A stretch of DNA of 64,000 nucleotides from NORP240 sp965222175 (GCA_965222175.1 OZ244938.1:3224001-3288000), one strand, 5' to 3'; shown: positions 1 through 9,491, counted from the first letter of the stretch. The notes: a model not told the origin generated them from the sequence alone. A program made the numbers and translations.

Positions 1-1391
1 TAGACGAAATCGGCATTGAAGTTGACTTCCGTCTGCACGTAGGAACCCAGGTCAAAATCCTGCTGCAACTGGCCATTGACGATACCGTCAGGACCCAGCG
101 AGGGGTTCCAGGTGTTGTTGAGGAAGAAACTGGCCTTGTTGCGACCGATGGAACCACTGAAGTCATAGGAGAACCGTGAATTGAATTCACCGCGGATACC
201 GGCTATGAAACTGGCATCCTTGAGCCGGCCGCCGAACTGCGGCGTGTAGCCGCCGGGCAACAGCTGGTTCAGCACGAAGCAGTTGTCGGGCAGGGCTGCC
301 AGTGCCGCCGCATCGGCTGCCACGGCCGCCGGATCCAGGGGAACACCGCTGCCACCGGAGCCCGGACTGATCAGCGCCGGACAATTCGAGGTAATACCGG
401 TCTGCCCCGGCGCAATGGTGGTGTCGACTATGGCGCGGACACCGTTGCCGTCGTCGTAGACGCCGGTGCGATCGTTGGGGTTACGGTAGAAGAAACCGCC
501 TTCCGTTTCCCGGTTGCCATAGTTGCCGAAAGCATAGACTTCCTGGGTATCGCTGAGTTCTATCCCGGAATTGATAAAAATATTCCAGTTGTCACGGTAC
601 TCGGGGCCACCCCATACCTGGGCATAAGGCTGGCGAATACTGGCACGCTGCTCGGCATTGCCACTGGCAATCAGCGTGGCGGCATCGGTTCGCTGGGTGG
701 AACGGCTGGTGGGATCCTGCTCCATCCAGGATGCCGTAATATTGGCAAATCCCCGATCGCCCAGCGGCAGACCGACGTTACCCATCATCTGCGTCAGGGT
801 GCCGTCACCCTCGGCAAACTCACCGGTACGGCCTTCCAGGGTAAATCCATCGGGATCGTCTTTGAGGACAAAATTGATGACGCCGGCAATGGCATCCGAA
901 CCATACTGGGCAGCGGCACCGTCACGAAGAATCTCCGTTTGCCTGAAAGCCAGTGCCGGAATCGCCGATATATCGGCTCCCTGTGAACCTGCGGCCAGTG
1001 ATCCGCCCAGTTCGGCAATCACGCCGGAACGGTGTCGGCGCTTGCCATTGATCAATACCAGAATATTGTCCGGTGGCAGGCCGCGGAGGTTGGCCGGGCG
1101 CACCAGAGTGGCCGCATCGGAAATGGAGAACCGGTCCACGTTGTAGGACGGGACAGCGGTTTTAAGCATTTCATCCAGGTCGGCGAAGCCCATGTTGACG
1201 AACTCATCACCGCTGATCACGTCAACAGGCACTGAAGACTCAGCCGCGCTGCGGGCGGGTCGTCTCGAACCCACGGTGATGATTTCCTCAACAACATCCT
1301 GCTGAGCGAAAGCGGTGGGTGCGTGCGGAGCAAGTGACGCCATGAGAATGGCCGGAACGAGCACGCTGGCTCTTTTCGTTTTCTTGAACAT
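1..1391 (-). CDS. TonB-dependent receptor, N-terminal part (gene runs off the window)
   Basis: Outer-membrane active transporter of unknown substrate; only the first 463 codons are present. Residues 1-29 form a signal peptide ending in TAFAQ. It is followed by a TonB-box-like stretch (VEEIITVGSR) and a plug domain with VLINGKRRHRSG and the plug signature AAQYGSDAIAGVINFVLKDD, then the first barrel strands. The ATG at 1391 follows a strong AAGGGGG Shine-Dalgarno 5 nt upstream. The frame is open to the window edge, so the barrel C-terminus is missing because of the window boundary and not because of mutation. It is divergent from the channel gene at 1803. The family is certain; the ligand cannot be read. 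Confidence 0.93.
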   Translation of the reverse strand, partial: MFKKTKRASVLVPAILMASLAPHAPTAFAQQDVVEEIITVGSRRPARSAAESSVPVDVISGDEFVNMGFADLDEMLKTAVPSYNVDRFSISDAATLVRPANLRGLPPDNILVLINGKRRHRSGVIAELGGSLAAGSQGADISAIPALAFRQTEILRDGAAAQYGSDAIAGVINFVLKDDPDGFTLEGRTGEFAEGDGTLTQMMGNVGLPLGDRGFANITASWMEQDPTSRSTQRTDAATLIASGNAEQRASIRQPYAQVWGGPEYRDNWNIFINSGIELSDTQEVYAFGNYGNRETEGGFFYRNPNDRTGVYDDGNGVRAIVDTTIAPGQTGITSNCPALISPGSGGSGVPLDPAAVAADAAALAALPDNCFVLNQLLPGGYTPQFGGRLKDASFIAGIRGEFNSRFSYDFSGSIGRNKASFFLNNTWNPSLGPDGIVNGQLQQDFDLGSYVQTEVNFNADFV

Positions 1392-1802
1392 TGATCCCCC
1401 TTGAGATTTTTGTTCAGCGTTTCTGGAGTAAGTTAGTAAAAGATTTGTGAATATCAGCTGGCCACTGCCCATCGGACTGACAAACAGCTGTCGATGGCGA
1501 TCAGATGGCATTTTTGCGGGATGAGAGGATATTCGTCTTGGCGTTATGGTGCAAGCCAAAATAGAGCATACGTTCGAATTCGGGCTCCCACAGGGTGTTA
1601 TCGCCAGACTATTTCCCACATATTCGTCATGGCTACCGGACCCTGATCCCGATCGGCGACCAGATAGCCGTCCCGGGCCAGGGGGCTGGGCCGGGGCCTG
1701 ACGGGACCGGGAGTCCGGAATTGCCGGGGCGGTTGTCCGGGCAACGAGATAACGGTAATCCTGCCTTCACCGCCCCGATGCATTATTATTCAGCATAAGT
1801 CA
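1392..1802. other. Divergent intergenic region, no gene seen
   Basis: About 410 bases separate the TonB receptor start from the channel gene and must hold promoters for both. The 60 bases before the receptor are AT-richer and carry its Shine-Dalgarno. Short open frames here have no codon bias, family resemblance or ribosome-binding site. No confident promoter or operator could be assigned. Confidence 0.5.
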
Positions 1803-2615
1803 GTGGAGTCCGATGCCATCACTATGGAAAAATCAAGCAATAACAAAGGCCTGCACAAGGCGCTGCAATCTCTGTATACCGGGCACGACCGCAAGGCATC
1901 CAACTTCCGTTACGCGTTGATTACCTTCGACATCGCCACCATCATCTATTTCATTCTCACCGCGGCGGCAACCCGCACTCCGACGCTGACGGCCATCAAT
2001 TTCGTCGTGGGCCTGCTGATACTGCTGGATTTCAGTGCCCGTATCTGGATCGCTGACAATCGGCGCCGGGTACTTTTGCGGGTGTACACGCTGGCCGACC
2101 TGGTGGTAATCGTTTCGCTGTTCCTGGGGCCGGTGCTGGCGGAAAACCTGGCCCTGTTCCGCGTACTGCGAGGCCTGCGATTGATACACTCCTATCACCT
2201 GCTGTACGACCTGCGTCGCAATATCCGCTTTTTCCGTGTTCACGAAGACGCGATTTTCGCCGGCGTAAACCTGTTCGTATTCATTTTCGTCACTACCTCG
2301 GTGGTTTATGTCCTGCGTTTCCAGGACGCTTCCGGTGTCGCCAACTATATCGATGCGCTCTATTTCACCGTGGCGACACTCACCACCACGGGTTTTGGTG
2401 ACATTACCCTGGCGACACCATTGGGCAAGATTCTCTCGGTATTCATCATGATATTCGGCGTAGCACTGTTCGTCCGCCTGGCCCAGACCATCTTTCAACC
2501 CGCCAAGATAAAATATGCCTGTCAGGATTGCGGCCTGAGCCGCCACGAACCCGACGCCGTCCACTGCAAACACTGCGGCCGGACCCTCAGAATCGCCACG
2601 GAAGGACGGGATTGA
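1803..2615 (+). CDS. Voltage-gated-type potassium channel with C-terminal zinc ribbon
   Basis: Six-segment monomeric ion channel subunit of the inner membrane. Hydrophobic segments run from about residue 38 to 230. An arginine-rich S4-like helix lies at about 119-145 (FRVLRGLRLIHSYHLLYDLR). The pore loop carries the filter TTTGFGD at 194-200, a variant of TVGYGD. After the last membrane segment a short tail holds two CxxC pairs (C240/C243 and C255/C258), a zinc-ribbon pattern. The frame opens with GTG at 1803; an in-frame ATG at 1824 would remove seven residues, and neither start has ideal Shine-Dalgarno spacing. It faces the M20 gene at 2635 with a 19-base gap. Channel assignment is firm; K+ selectivity is inferred from the filter. 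Confidence 0.87.
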   Translation: MESDAITMEKSSNNKGLHKALQSLYTGHDRKASNFRYALITFDIATIIYFILTAAATRTPTLTAINFVVGLLILLDFSARIWIADNRRRVLLRVYTLADLVVIVSLFLGPVLAENLALFRVLRGLRLIHSYHLLYDLRRNIRFFRVHEDAIFAGVNLFVFIFVTTSVVYVLRFQDASGVANYIDALYFTVATLTTTGFGDITLATPLGKILSVFIMIFGVALFVRLAQTIFQPAKIKYACQDCGLSRHEPDAVHCKHCGRTLRIATEGRD

Positions 2616-2634
2616 CGCCTGGCGTAAAGCAATA

Positions 2635-4098
2635 TCAACGTGCCAGACGATAGTCCAGCGGGGGCTCGCGATCGCCAAGCAGGGGTTCATAGCGCCAGTT
2701 GTCGGGGAGCCGCTCGGTGTGTTCCTGTTGCGCGGCGGCCAGCAGTGCCGGATCAGTCAACAGGTCCACCGCCGTCATTGCCAGAGTTTTCGCTGCCACG
2801 ACCATGCCCTTGTTGCCAATGGAGGTGCCACCGGCGGCAACGGCCTGCCAGGAGTGGGAGGACGTACCCGGGACCCAGGTGGCAGCCCGCATACCACCGG
2901 TGGCCACCGCCCAGCTGACGTCGGCAACGTCGGTAGAGCCGCCACCACCGCTTTCATCCACTACCATGGGCTGAATCTCGGCGGCTTCTTCCAGGGGTGG
3001 CGAGTCCTCCGGCAGCGCGGCACGCAGGGTACTGGCGAACTGCGCCTCCGCCTGATCGTACTCGACGCCGCCCACCTGCTGCAGATTGGCATGAATCGCT
3101 TCCTGCAGCGCAATATTGGGCAACACGTTGTAGATGCCGTGAATCACCTCGAAGTCAACCTGGGTCTCGGTGCCCAGTGCCGCGCCTCTTGCCGTCTGTA
3201 CCACACGATCAAAAATGGCGTTGACCTGGGCTGGGTCCGGATGGCGCACGTAGTAATAGACCTCGGCGAAATCCGGGACGACATTGGGCGCGGCACCTCC
3301 GGAAGTGATAACGTAGTGGATACGGGTTTCCTGGGGCACGTGTTCCCGCATCAGATTGACCATGTGGTTCATGGCTTCCACGCCATCCAGCGCCGATCGA
3401 CCCCGGGATGGAGCCGCTGCGGCATGGGACGAAAGACCGGTGAAGCGGAACTTGGCCGATTTGTTGGCCAGCGAACTGCGGGCATCCGCCGAATTCGCAT
3501 CGCCGGGATGCCAGTGCAGCACCGCGTCGACATCGTCGAACAGCCCGTCACGGACCATGTAGACCTTACCCGCACCGCCTTCTTCGGCAGGGGTTCCGTA
3601 AACGCGGATTTCACCACCCTGGCCGGTGGTCTGCAGCCACTCCCTGACAGCGATCGCCGCCGCCACCGATCCCGTACCGAACAGGTGATGACCGCAGGCG
3701 TGGGCCGCCGTCTTGTCGGCTATGGGCAGTCGCAATGGATTACGGTCCTGGGAGATGCCCGGCAGGGCATCGTACTCGGCAAGAATGCCCACCGTCGGCC
3801 CGTCGCCATTCCGCCAGGTGGCAACAAAGGCCGTGGGAATTCCCGCCACCCCGGCGCTGATTTCAAATCCCGCTGCCGCCAGCTGGCGTTGCAGCAGTGC
3901 CGAACTTTCATTTTCGAGATAGCCTACCTCTGCCAGATCCCAGATCTGCTGGGCCACGTCGGCGTAGGTGGATGCACGCGCATCGATATGCCCCGCGACG
4001 AACTGCTTGTCATCCTGGGCATTGGCCGGCACCAGCAACAGCCCCAGGGTCAGCGCTGCAAACAGGCGCCATAGTGATTGGCTAAGTAATCTGTACAT
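2635..4098 (-). CDS. Exported M20D-family amidohydrolase (AbgB-like)
   Basis: Zinc-dependent amidohydrolase/peptidase of the family that includes aminobenzoyl-glutamate hydrolase subunit B. The chosen ATG at 4098 has AAGGGGAG 7 nt upstream and begins a clear signal peptide (MYRLLSQSLWRL, cleavage near PANAQ), so a periplasmic location is likely. M20 metal-site motifs are visible: LAEYDALPG, HACGHHLFGTG and PAEEGGAGK, followed by the dimerisation (lid) domain near GLSSHAAAAPSRGRSALDG. The length of 487 residues fits AbgB-type enzymes. The longer frame from 4125 would bury the signal peptide and lacks a ribosome site. It lies downstream of tldE and may be co-transcribed with it. The substrate is unknown. 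Confidence 0.9.
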   Translation of the reverse strand: MYRLLSQSLWRLFAALTLGLLLVPANAQDDKQFVAGHIDARASTYADVAQQIWDLAEVGYLENESSALLQRQLAAAGFEISAGVAGIPTAFVATWRNGDGPTVGILAEYDALPGISQDRNPLRLPIADKTAAHACGHHLFGTGSVAAAIAVREWLQTTGQGGEIRVYGTPAEEGGAGKVYMVRDGLFDDVDAVLHWHPGDANSADARSSLANKSAKFRFTGLSSHAAAAPSRGRSALDGVEAMNHMVNLMREHVPQETRIHYVITSGGAAPNVVPDFAEVYYYVRHPDPAQVNAIFDRVVQTARGAALGTETQVDFEVIHGIYNVLPNIALQEAIHANLQQVGGVEYDQAEAQFASTLRAALPEDSPPLEEAAEIQPMVVDESGGGGSTDVADVSWAVATGGMRAATWVPGTSSHSWQAVAAGGTSIGNKGMVVAAKTLAMTAVDLLTDPALLAAAQQEHTERLPDNWRYEPLLGDREPPLDYRLAR

Positions 4099-4158
4099 CG
4101 ACGGACTCCCCTTGCTGAATTCCACGGTTAAAAAACCTCATGATTCGCGGACAAACGG

Positions 4159-5508
4159 TCAGATGGCATCGCTGATGCTGGAAAGATTGAAGTTGCTGAC
4201 CTTCAATGGCGGCACCACGACGGGTGTACCCACTGAACTGTTCTCCGCTGCCGCCACCCGCACCGCGGGTCCCACCATCTCGATATTCTGCAGCATCTCG
4301 GTGAGGGATTGATTAAAGCGGAAGTTGGTAACCGGCCTGCTTATCCGGCCGTTTTCAATCAGGAAGGTGCCGTCCCGGGTCAGGCCGGTGAAGGACACTA
4401 TCTGTGGATTCAGGCCTCTTATATACCAGAAGCGCGTCACCAGAATCCCCCGTTCCGTGGTCGCAATCATTTCTTCAAGACTGTTTTCGCCACCGGGCAT
4501 GATCAGGTTCGCCGGGGCGGGCAATGGTTCGGTGCCCTGTTGTTGCGCCCAGAACCGTGAGCGGGACAGGGCATTGACCCGCCCCGCGTCGATCCAGACC
4601 TGGCGGTTCAGCGGTTCACCCCGGGAATTGAAGGGCGCCGTTTCGGCATCGGCGAATGCCGGGTCGCTCAGCAGCGTAACCCGCGGATCAAACAACTGTT
4701 CACCGATACGATTACCGCCCCCGGGGCTGGAAAAATAGGACCGGCCTTCATCGGCGGTGCGCTGATTCAAACTGCGCAGCATGCGTAACATCAGCATGCC
4801 GACGGCCGTCGGTTCCAGGATCACCGTGTAGCGCCCCGGCTGCAGGTCGGTTTTGCGCCAGTCGCGACATTTCCTCACGGCATCGTCAGCCACGCGCTGA
4901 CTTTCGATGTTGTTCCAGTCGGCGGCCTCGTCACCGGCCCAGCCGGACTGCAGGCCGTCCGGTGACCGACAGGTCAGGGTATAGGCAACCCCGGTACCGG
5001 CATGGCTGCCGAACAACCCGTTGGATGTGGCTACGGCGAGACGCTCGGCACGCACGTCCATGAACGATGCCGCCACCTGGTCCGCCGCACGGGCCTGGCG
5101 AATGGCAATGGCTGCGGCATCCGCCCGGGTTTGCGCTTGCAGCTCACCGGTGGCGTCATAGTAGGCTGGAATGGCGGCATAGCGCTGTGCACCCAGTTCG
5201 GGCAGGTACTCGGGATTTTCCGGTGCCAGCCGGGCCATGGCCTCCGAATTCCTTACTGCCTGTCGCAGGTTGTCATCGTCCAGCTGATTGGTGATCACCG
5301 ATGCAACACGCCTGCCGAACACGCTGGTGATGGTCACGTAGGTGGCGTCAGCACCCCCGGCACTGGTAATGCGGTTGATAGCGACCCGGGTATAGCCGGT
5401 CCAGCCCGACCTGATATTGACCCGGCAATGATCGGCCCGGGAGTACTGCAGGACGCGCTCAGCCAGGGATTTCAGATCGGCGGCAGAAAGACCATGGGCC
5501 TCGGCCAT
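4159..5508 (-). CDS. TldE/PmbA-like subunit of a TldD/TldE protease
   Basis: Non-catalytic partner of the TldD metalloprotease family (modulator of DNA gyrase/U62 family), 449 residues. The family C-terminal core is visible from about residue 230 (PGRYTVILEPTAVGML), followed by NRIGEQLFDPRVTLLSDP and NLIMPGGENSLEEMI. There is no HExxxH motif, as expected for TldE. The start at 5508 has GGAGA 7 nt upstream and lies 13 bases after the tldD-like stop, so the two form an operon. No signal peptide is present although its partner has a Tat signal. If the heterodimer is exported, this subunit would have to travel with TldD as a folded complex. The target peptide is unknown. Confidence 0.88.
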   Translation of the reverse strand: MAEAHGLSAADLKSLAERVLQYSRADHCRVNIRSGWTGYTRVAINRITSAGGADATYVTITSVFGRRVASVITNQLDDDNLRQAVRNSEAMARLAPENPEYLPELGAQRYAAIPAYYDATGELQAQTRADAAAIAIRQARAADQVAASFMDVRAERLAVATSNGLFGSHAGTGVAYTLTCRSPDGLQSGWAGDEAADWNNIESQRVADDAVRKCRDWRKTDLQPGRYTVILEPTAVGMLMLRMLRSLNQRTADEGRSYFSSPGGGNRIGEQLFDPRVTLLSDPAFADAETAPFNSRGEPLNRQVWIDAGRVNALSRSRFWAQQQGTEPLPAPANLIMPGGENSLEEMIATTERGILVTRFWYIRGLNPQIVSFTGLTRDGTFLIENGRISRPVTNFRFNQSLTEMLQNIEMVGPAVRVAAAENSSVGTPVVVPPLKVSNFNLSSISDAI

Positions 5509-5521
5509 TGCATTCTCCGTG

Positions 5522-7171
5522 TTAACCGGTATTGATTATATCGATGCCGCGGAAGCGGGCGACGGGGCAGCCGTGGGAAACCGCGTTAACCTGCATGGGC
5601 TGACCCTTGGCATCACCGAACGATGCGCCCAGATAATAGGTCTGAGGCCCGCCCAGAAGATCCATGGCGTTCCAGAACTCCGGCGTACGACCGACATAGG
5701 CGACATCTCTCAACATGCGTGTCTTTCGGCCATTGCGGATCTCCCAGAATACCTGGCCACCGAACTGGATGTTATAGCGTTGCTGGTCAATGGAATAGGA
5801 GCCGCGGCCTTCGATAAGGATGCCCCGATCGGTATCGGCGATGACATCGTTCTCGGAGAGATCCTGCTCGCCGGGCATCAGGCTGACATTGGGCATGCGC
5901 TGGAACGGCATGCTCTCCCAGATTTCACCGTAGGCACAGCCATGGCTCCGGGTCACTCCGGTATAGGCTGAAATCCAGTCAGCCTGTTCCCGGGTCGTCT
6001 GGTAGTCCACCAGGACACCATCCTTGATAAGCGGCCAGGAGTCCGCCGGTACGCCTTCGTCGTCCCACCCGGTGGTGGCGCATCCTCCCGGTTCGGTGCG
6101 ATTGCCGATAAACTGGACGAATTCACGACCCAGCCGCAGCCTGCCCAGGACTTCCTCCGGCGGCTGCATGAAGGAGGTACCGGCATAATTGGCCTCGAAG
6201 CCCATTACCCGGTCGAGCTCCGTGGGATGGCCGATAGCCTCGTGAATGGTAAGCCACAGGTTGGACGGATGCAGGATCAGGTCCCACTGCCCCGGAACCA
6301 CCGGCGTGGCCTGCAGTTTCATGGCCGCCTCTTCCGCCCAGCGCTGGGCATTGCCCGCCATTTCCAGCCCCATGACGTATTCATAGCCACGCCCTGCGGG
6401 TTCAACCACCGCGCTGCGGGTCTGAAAATCCCGTCCATCGGCGGAAATTGCCGTGATGTTCACCGACGGGGCAACACGAAAGTAAGTCTGTCTGATCAGG
6501 GAGCCCTCGGAAGTCGCGGTAAGGCGGTCCTCGCGAATGGAGAGAATACTGCTGGCGGCGTATTCCACGTAATTAACCCGCAACGCCTCCTCGTTGGTGC
6601 GCAACAACAGTGCCGCCTTGTCGTCAAGGGATACCGCAAACGGATCGACGCTGTGAGGCGTCACCCATTCCACGTCGTCGAACACTTCCACCGGTGCCAG
6701 CACCGCTTGCGAAGGTGCCACGTCGTTGTTGGCCCTGGCGATGGTTACCGCCTGCCTGGCCATGGCCGCCACGGCATCGCGATTGAGTTCCTGGGTGGCG
6801 GAAAAGCCCCAGGAGCCTCCCACCAGGGCACGCAGGTTGATGCCGAAAGACACCGAATTTTCCACCCGGGTAATGGTCTGTTCCCTGGTGCCGATGGCCT
6901 CGAAGCGACTGCGGATAACCCGACCGTCGGCATAATCGGCACCGGCACTGATGGCGGCATCGATAGCCAGCAGCAGCAGTTCCCGCTCCGTCGAGGTCAA
7001 CGGCTGCGCCGCAACCGGTCGGGCAGCAGGCAGGACCAGTCCGGCGGCGGCCAGGGTGCTGGAATAGCGCATGAAATCCCGTCGCGACACCGAACCGGAC
7101 AGCGGCAGCGGCGTACCGGATGCAGTCAGGGAACCGCGATGATTGACAGCAACTGGCAGCGACGTGGGCAT
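5522..7171 (-). CDS. TldD-like metalloprotease with Tat signal peptide
   Basis: Catalytic subunit of a TldD/TldE-type zinc protease. The metal motif HEAIGH lies at residues 310-315 (the family HExxxH), and the C-terminal SHGCP segment near 535 matches the conserved end of the family. The N-terminus has a twin-arginine motif (SRRDFM, R30-R31) followed by a hydrophobic stretch LAAAGLVLPAA and an AxA-type site (PVAAQ), so export by Tat is likely. The classical TldD that matures microcin B17 is cytoplasmic. I chose ATG 7171 (GAGAG 5 nt upstream) over TTG 7183. With the adjacent TldE-like gene it forms the canonical pair; the substrate is unknown. Confidence 0.9.
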   Translation of the reverse strand: MPTSLPVAVNHRGSLTASGTPLPLSGSVSRRDFMRYSSTLAAAGLVLPAARPVAAQPLTSTERELLLLAIDAAISAGADYADGRVIRSRFEAIGTREQTITRVENSVSFGINLRALVGGSWGFSATQELNRDAVAAMARQAVTIARANNDVAPSQAVLAPVEVFDDVEWVTPHSVDPFAVSLDDKAALLLRTNEEALRVNYVEYAASSILSIREDRLTATSEGSLIRQTYFRVAPSVNITAISADGRDFQTRSAVVEPAGRGYEYVMGLEMAGNAQRWAEEAAMKLQATPVVPGQWDLILHPSNLWLTIHEAIGHPTELDRVMGFEANYAGTSFMQPPEEVLGRLRLGREFVQFIGNRTEPGGCATTGWDDEGVPADSWPLIKDGVLVDYQTTREQADWISAYTGVTRSHGCAYGEIWESMPFQRMPNVSLMPGEQDLSENDVIADTDRGILIEGRGSYSIDQQRYNIQFGGQVFWEIRNGRKTRMLRDVAYVGRTPEFWNAMDLLGGPQTYYLGASFGDAKGQPMQVNAVSHGCPVARFRGIDIINTG

Positions 7172-7358
7172 GGTGACTCTCAAGCCTGCAATAATAGAGG
7201 GTTACAGAACCTTAGCGATATTCAATTACCGATGCAAATCGGCGCGCTGGCACTGACGGCAGGAGGCGCCGGTGTTTTTGCAGTTGCCGGCGAAATCGTA
7301 TAATGTCTGCCGCAAACTCGGCCTCCGCCGCCACCTGGCGTAAGCTGGTCACTGATCC

Positions 7359-7898
7359 ATGGAGCGTCTGTTCATGCTAGAGAGCTTTTACGAATTCAGC
7401 AAAAAGCGTCTGTTCTGGTTCCTGGTTGCCGGTTATTTCCTGCTCATGGAATTGATCGCCCTGTTTTATCAGTACGCCCTGGACTATTACCCCTGTGCGT
7501 TGTGTGTCCAGGTAAGGGCCTGGATCTGGGGGGCCGTATTCACCGCGATCGCCACCGCTGTCGTTCATGACAGGTTCTGGCTTCGCTGGGCCGGGCTGAC
7601 CCTGACCGGAGTCTTTCTCGGTGGCGGCCTGTACACCAGCTGGTATGCCTGGGGCGTGGAACGCGGCACGGTGATTTCCAGCTGCACCATGGGCGCCGGA
7701 TTTCCCTCGTTCATGCCACTGGACCAGTGGATTCCCGTGCTTTTCCGGGCAGACGGATTCTGTGGACAGTCCCCGCCCATGCTGTTCGGCCTGAGCATGG
7801 TGGAAACGCTGCTGATCACCATCGGCCTGCCGCTGCTGGTTCTGCTTGCAGTCTGGTTGCTCAACTTCAGGGTAATGGGTCAGCACGCCCACGACTAG
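7359..7898 (+). CDS. DsbB-like disulfide bond formation protein
   Basis: Inner-membrane quinone-linked oxidase that re-oxidises a DsbA-type thiol oxidase. It has four hydrophobic segments. The first periplasmic loop carries C46-x-x-C49 (PCALC) and the second loop carries C109 and C135 (SSCTMGAG, DGFCGQSP), which is the DsbB cysteine layout. Its 179 residues match the family. The region before it (7184-7358) holds no gene. No DsbA partner lies in the window, so the gene is probably a stand-alone unit. An in-frame ATG at 7374 is an alternative start. The symbol is left blank because DsbB/DsbI paralogues cannot be separated here. Confidence 0.88.
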   Translation: MERLFMLESFYEFSKKRLFWFLVAGYFLLMELIALFYQYALDYYPCALCVQVRAWIWGAVFTAIATAVVHDRFWLRWAGLTLTGVFLGGGLYTSWYAWGVERGTVISSCTMGAGFPSFMPLDQWIPVLFRADGFCGQSPPMLFGLSMVETLLITIGLPLLVLLAVWLLNFRVMGQHAHD

Positions 7899-8252
7899 CG
7901 AAACATCCCCGGGCGTCAATTAATGGTGTGGGCCGGCATTGTCCGGAAATTAGCAGGCTGTTGAGCCCCAGGCCCGGCATTCGTCCGTCTTTCTTTCCTG
8001 TCGGTTCGTCCTGCTTGAAATTCCGGCCAGAATTCATCGACAACTCGCTGCAGCTGCCTTGCGGCCCCGGTCCTGGTGAATTGGCGCAGCGCTTGTGGCC
8101 GCTTGCAGACAGGAGCAGCCGGTTCCGATCGATTTGAAGCATCCCGCGAATTTTATTACAGTACCGCGGCTCAACCGGGCTTGCATCATCATCAGCCCGG
8201 GACCGCGGAGTGGTAAACTCTTAAATCACGCTTGGAGAACATCAGGAACTTT
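7899..8252. other. Intergenic region with a dispersed repeat copy
   Basis: About 350 bases before the ectoine-type operon. It contains the CAACAGCCTGCTAA-type repeat in reverse orientation at 7950-7966 and no credible coding sequence. The operon promoter should lie here, but I could not fix its -35/-10. Confidence 0.5.
7950..7966 (-). repeat. CAACAGCCTGCTAA-type dispersed repeat, copy 1
   Basis: TTAGCAGGCTGTTGAG is the reverse complement of the core seen at 40554-40569 and, with changes, at 55646-55662. All copies are intergenic or at a gene edge. Confidence 0.5.
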
Positions 8253-9440
8253 ATGTCGCGATACTGGCGGGACACTGTGCAATCCGCCCGACAGATGCGC
8301 CGAACCCTGCACGCCAGACCAGAGCTTGGCTGGCAGGAAAATGAAACCTGCAAGCTGATTCGCCAATCCCTGACGGCCCTGGACATCCCCTGGGAAGCCT
8401 GCGCCGAGCTCGGCACCCTTGGCCGCCTGGCCCCGAATAAGACCAGCGATGCTTCACCCCATATCGCGCTGCGTGGCGACATGGATGCGCTGCCTATCCT
8501 GGAAAAATCCGGCAGGCCATGGGCGTCGGAAGTCAGCGGGTGCATGCACGCCTGCGGGCACGATGGCCATACGGCGACGCTGCTGGCCGCCGCCCGCTGG
8601 CTGAAGTATCACGAGAACTCGCTATCGGGACCGGTGACCCTGCTCTTTCAACCCGCCGAGGAAGGTGGGCACGGTGCGCTGAAGATGATGGAAGGCGGTG
8701 CACTGCGGGGTATCGACGCAATTTACGGGTGGCACAACTGGCCGGCTATACCATTCGGCAGAATGGTCTGTCCGGACGGTCTTGTCATGTGTGGCAATGG
8801 TACCTTTGAGCTGCTGCTTACCGGCCGGGGCGGCCATGCCAGTCAACCGGAACTGTGCCGCGACCCCGTGCTGGCCGCCAGCGCAATCACCCTGGCCATG
8901 CAGCAGCTGGTCAGTCGTCGACTGAGCCCCCAGCGGACCGCGGTAGTCAGTATCACCTCCATCGACGCACCCAGTGGCCCCACGGTCATCCCGGAAACCG
9001 CCGTTCTGGGCGGCAGCATCAGGGTGCCTGACGAGCGGACCCGTGAAGAAGTGAACCGGCTGATCACGGAAATCGCCACACATACGGCAACCAGCTACGG
9101 CGTTCACTGCGAAGTCAGGCTGCACCCGCGCTACCAGGCCACGATCAATCACCCGCAATCGGCACACCGGGCACGTACCCTGTGGCAACGCCTTTACGGT
9201 GACGATGCCCTCGATACGGTACTGGAACTGCCGGTCATGGCATCCGAGGACTTCAGCTATTATTTGCAGGAAATTCCAGGCGCTTTCGCGCTCATCGGTT
9301 CAGATGACGGTGACAACCACGACCGGCCGTGCCACAGTCCGTACTACGACTTTAACGACCGGTTGATCCCCCGGGTCACCCGGTACTTTTCCGAATTGGC
9401 AGGAATCGACGCACCGGCATTGTCCACGACCGACGATTGA
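8253..9440 (+). CDS. M20D-family amidohydrolase, candidate N-acetyl-diaminobutyrate deacetylase
   Basis: Cytoplasmic zinc amidohydrolase of the hippurate hydrolase/IAA-amino-acid hydrolase type, 395 residues. The metal motifs are RGDMDALPI, HACGHDGHTATLL and PAEEGGHGA, plus the C-terminal ASEDFSYYLQEIPGAF. ATG 8253 is preferred over TTG 8232 because AGGAA sits 6 nt upstream and the family begins near here. It lies 51 bases before the transaminase gene and heads the operon that continues with DoeA- and DoeC-like genes. Ectoine breakdown needs an Nα-acetyl-diaminobutyrate deacetylase. The usual DoeB (AstE/AspA family) is missing from the operon, so this M20 enzyme may supply that step. The family is certain; the substrate is inference from context. 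Confidence 0.9.
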   Translation: MSRYWRDTVQSARQMRRTLHARPELGWQENETCKLIRQSLTALDIPWEACAELGTLGRLAPNKTSDASPHIALRGDMDALPILEKSGRPWASEVSGCMHACGHDGHTATLLAAARWLKYHENSLSGPVTLLFQPAEEGGHGALKMMEGGALRGIDAIYGWHNWPAIPFGRMVCPDGLVMCGNGTFELLLTGRGGHASQPELCRDPVLAASAITLAMQQLVSRRLSPQRTAVVSITSIDAPSGPTVIPETAVLGGSIRVPDERTREEVNRLITEIATHTATSYGVHCEVRLHPRYQATINHPQSAHRARTLWQRLYGDDALDTVLELPVMASEDFSYYLQEIPGAFALIGSDDGDNHDRPCHSPYYDFNDRLIPRVTRYFSELAGIDAPALSTTDD

Positions 9441-9491
9441 CGTCCACCCCTTCTCCAATATGAAATTCCAAAACCAGCTGGAGGCTGTCCA

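Noticed and set aside
2719..4074. 451-codon open frame on the plus strand opposite the M20 gene
   Set aside because: It mirrors a gene with clear metal-site motifs and a signal peptide; the translation is Gly/His/Arg-rich without any family motif, typical of a shadow in GC-rich DNA.
6227..7303. 358-codon plus-strand frame opposite tldD
   Set aside because: The minus strand encodes the HEAIGH protease with a Tat signal. The plus frame has shadow composition and no ribosome site.
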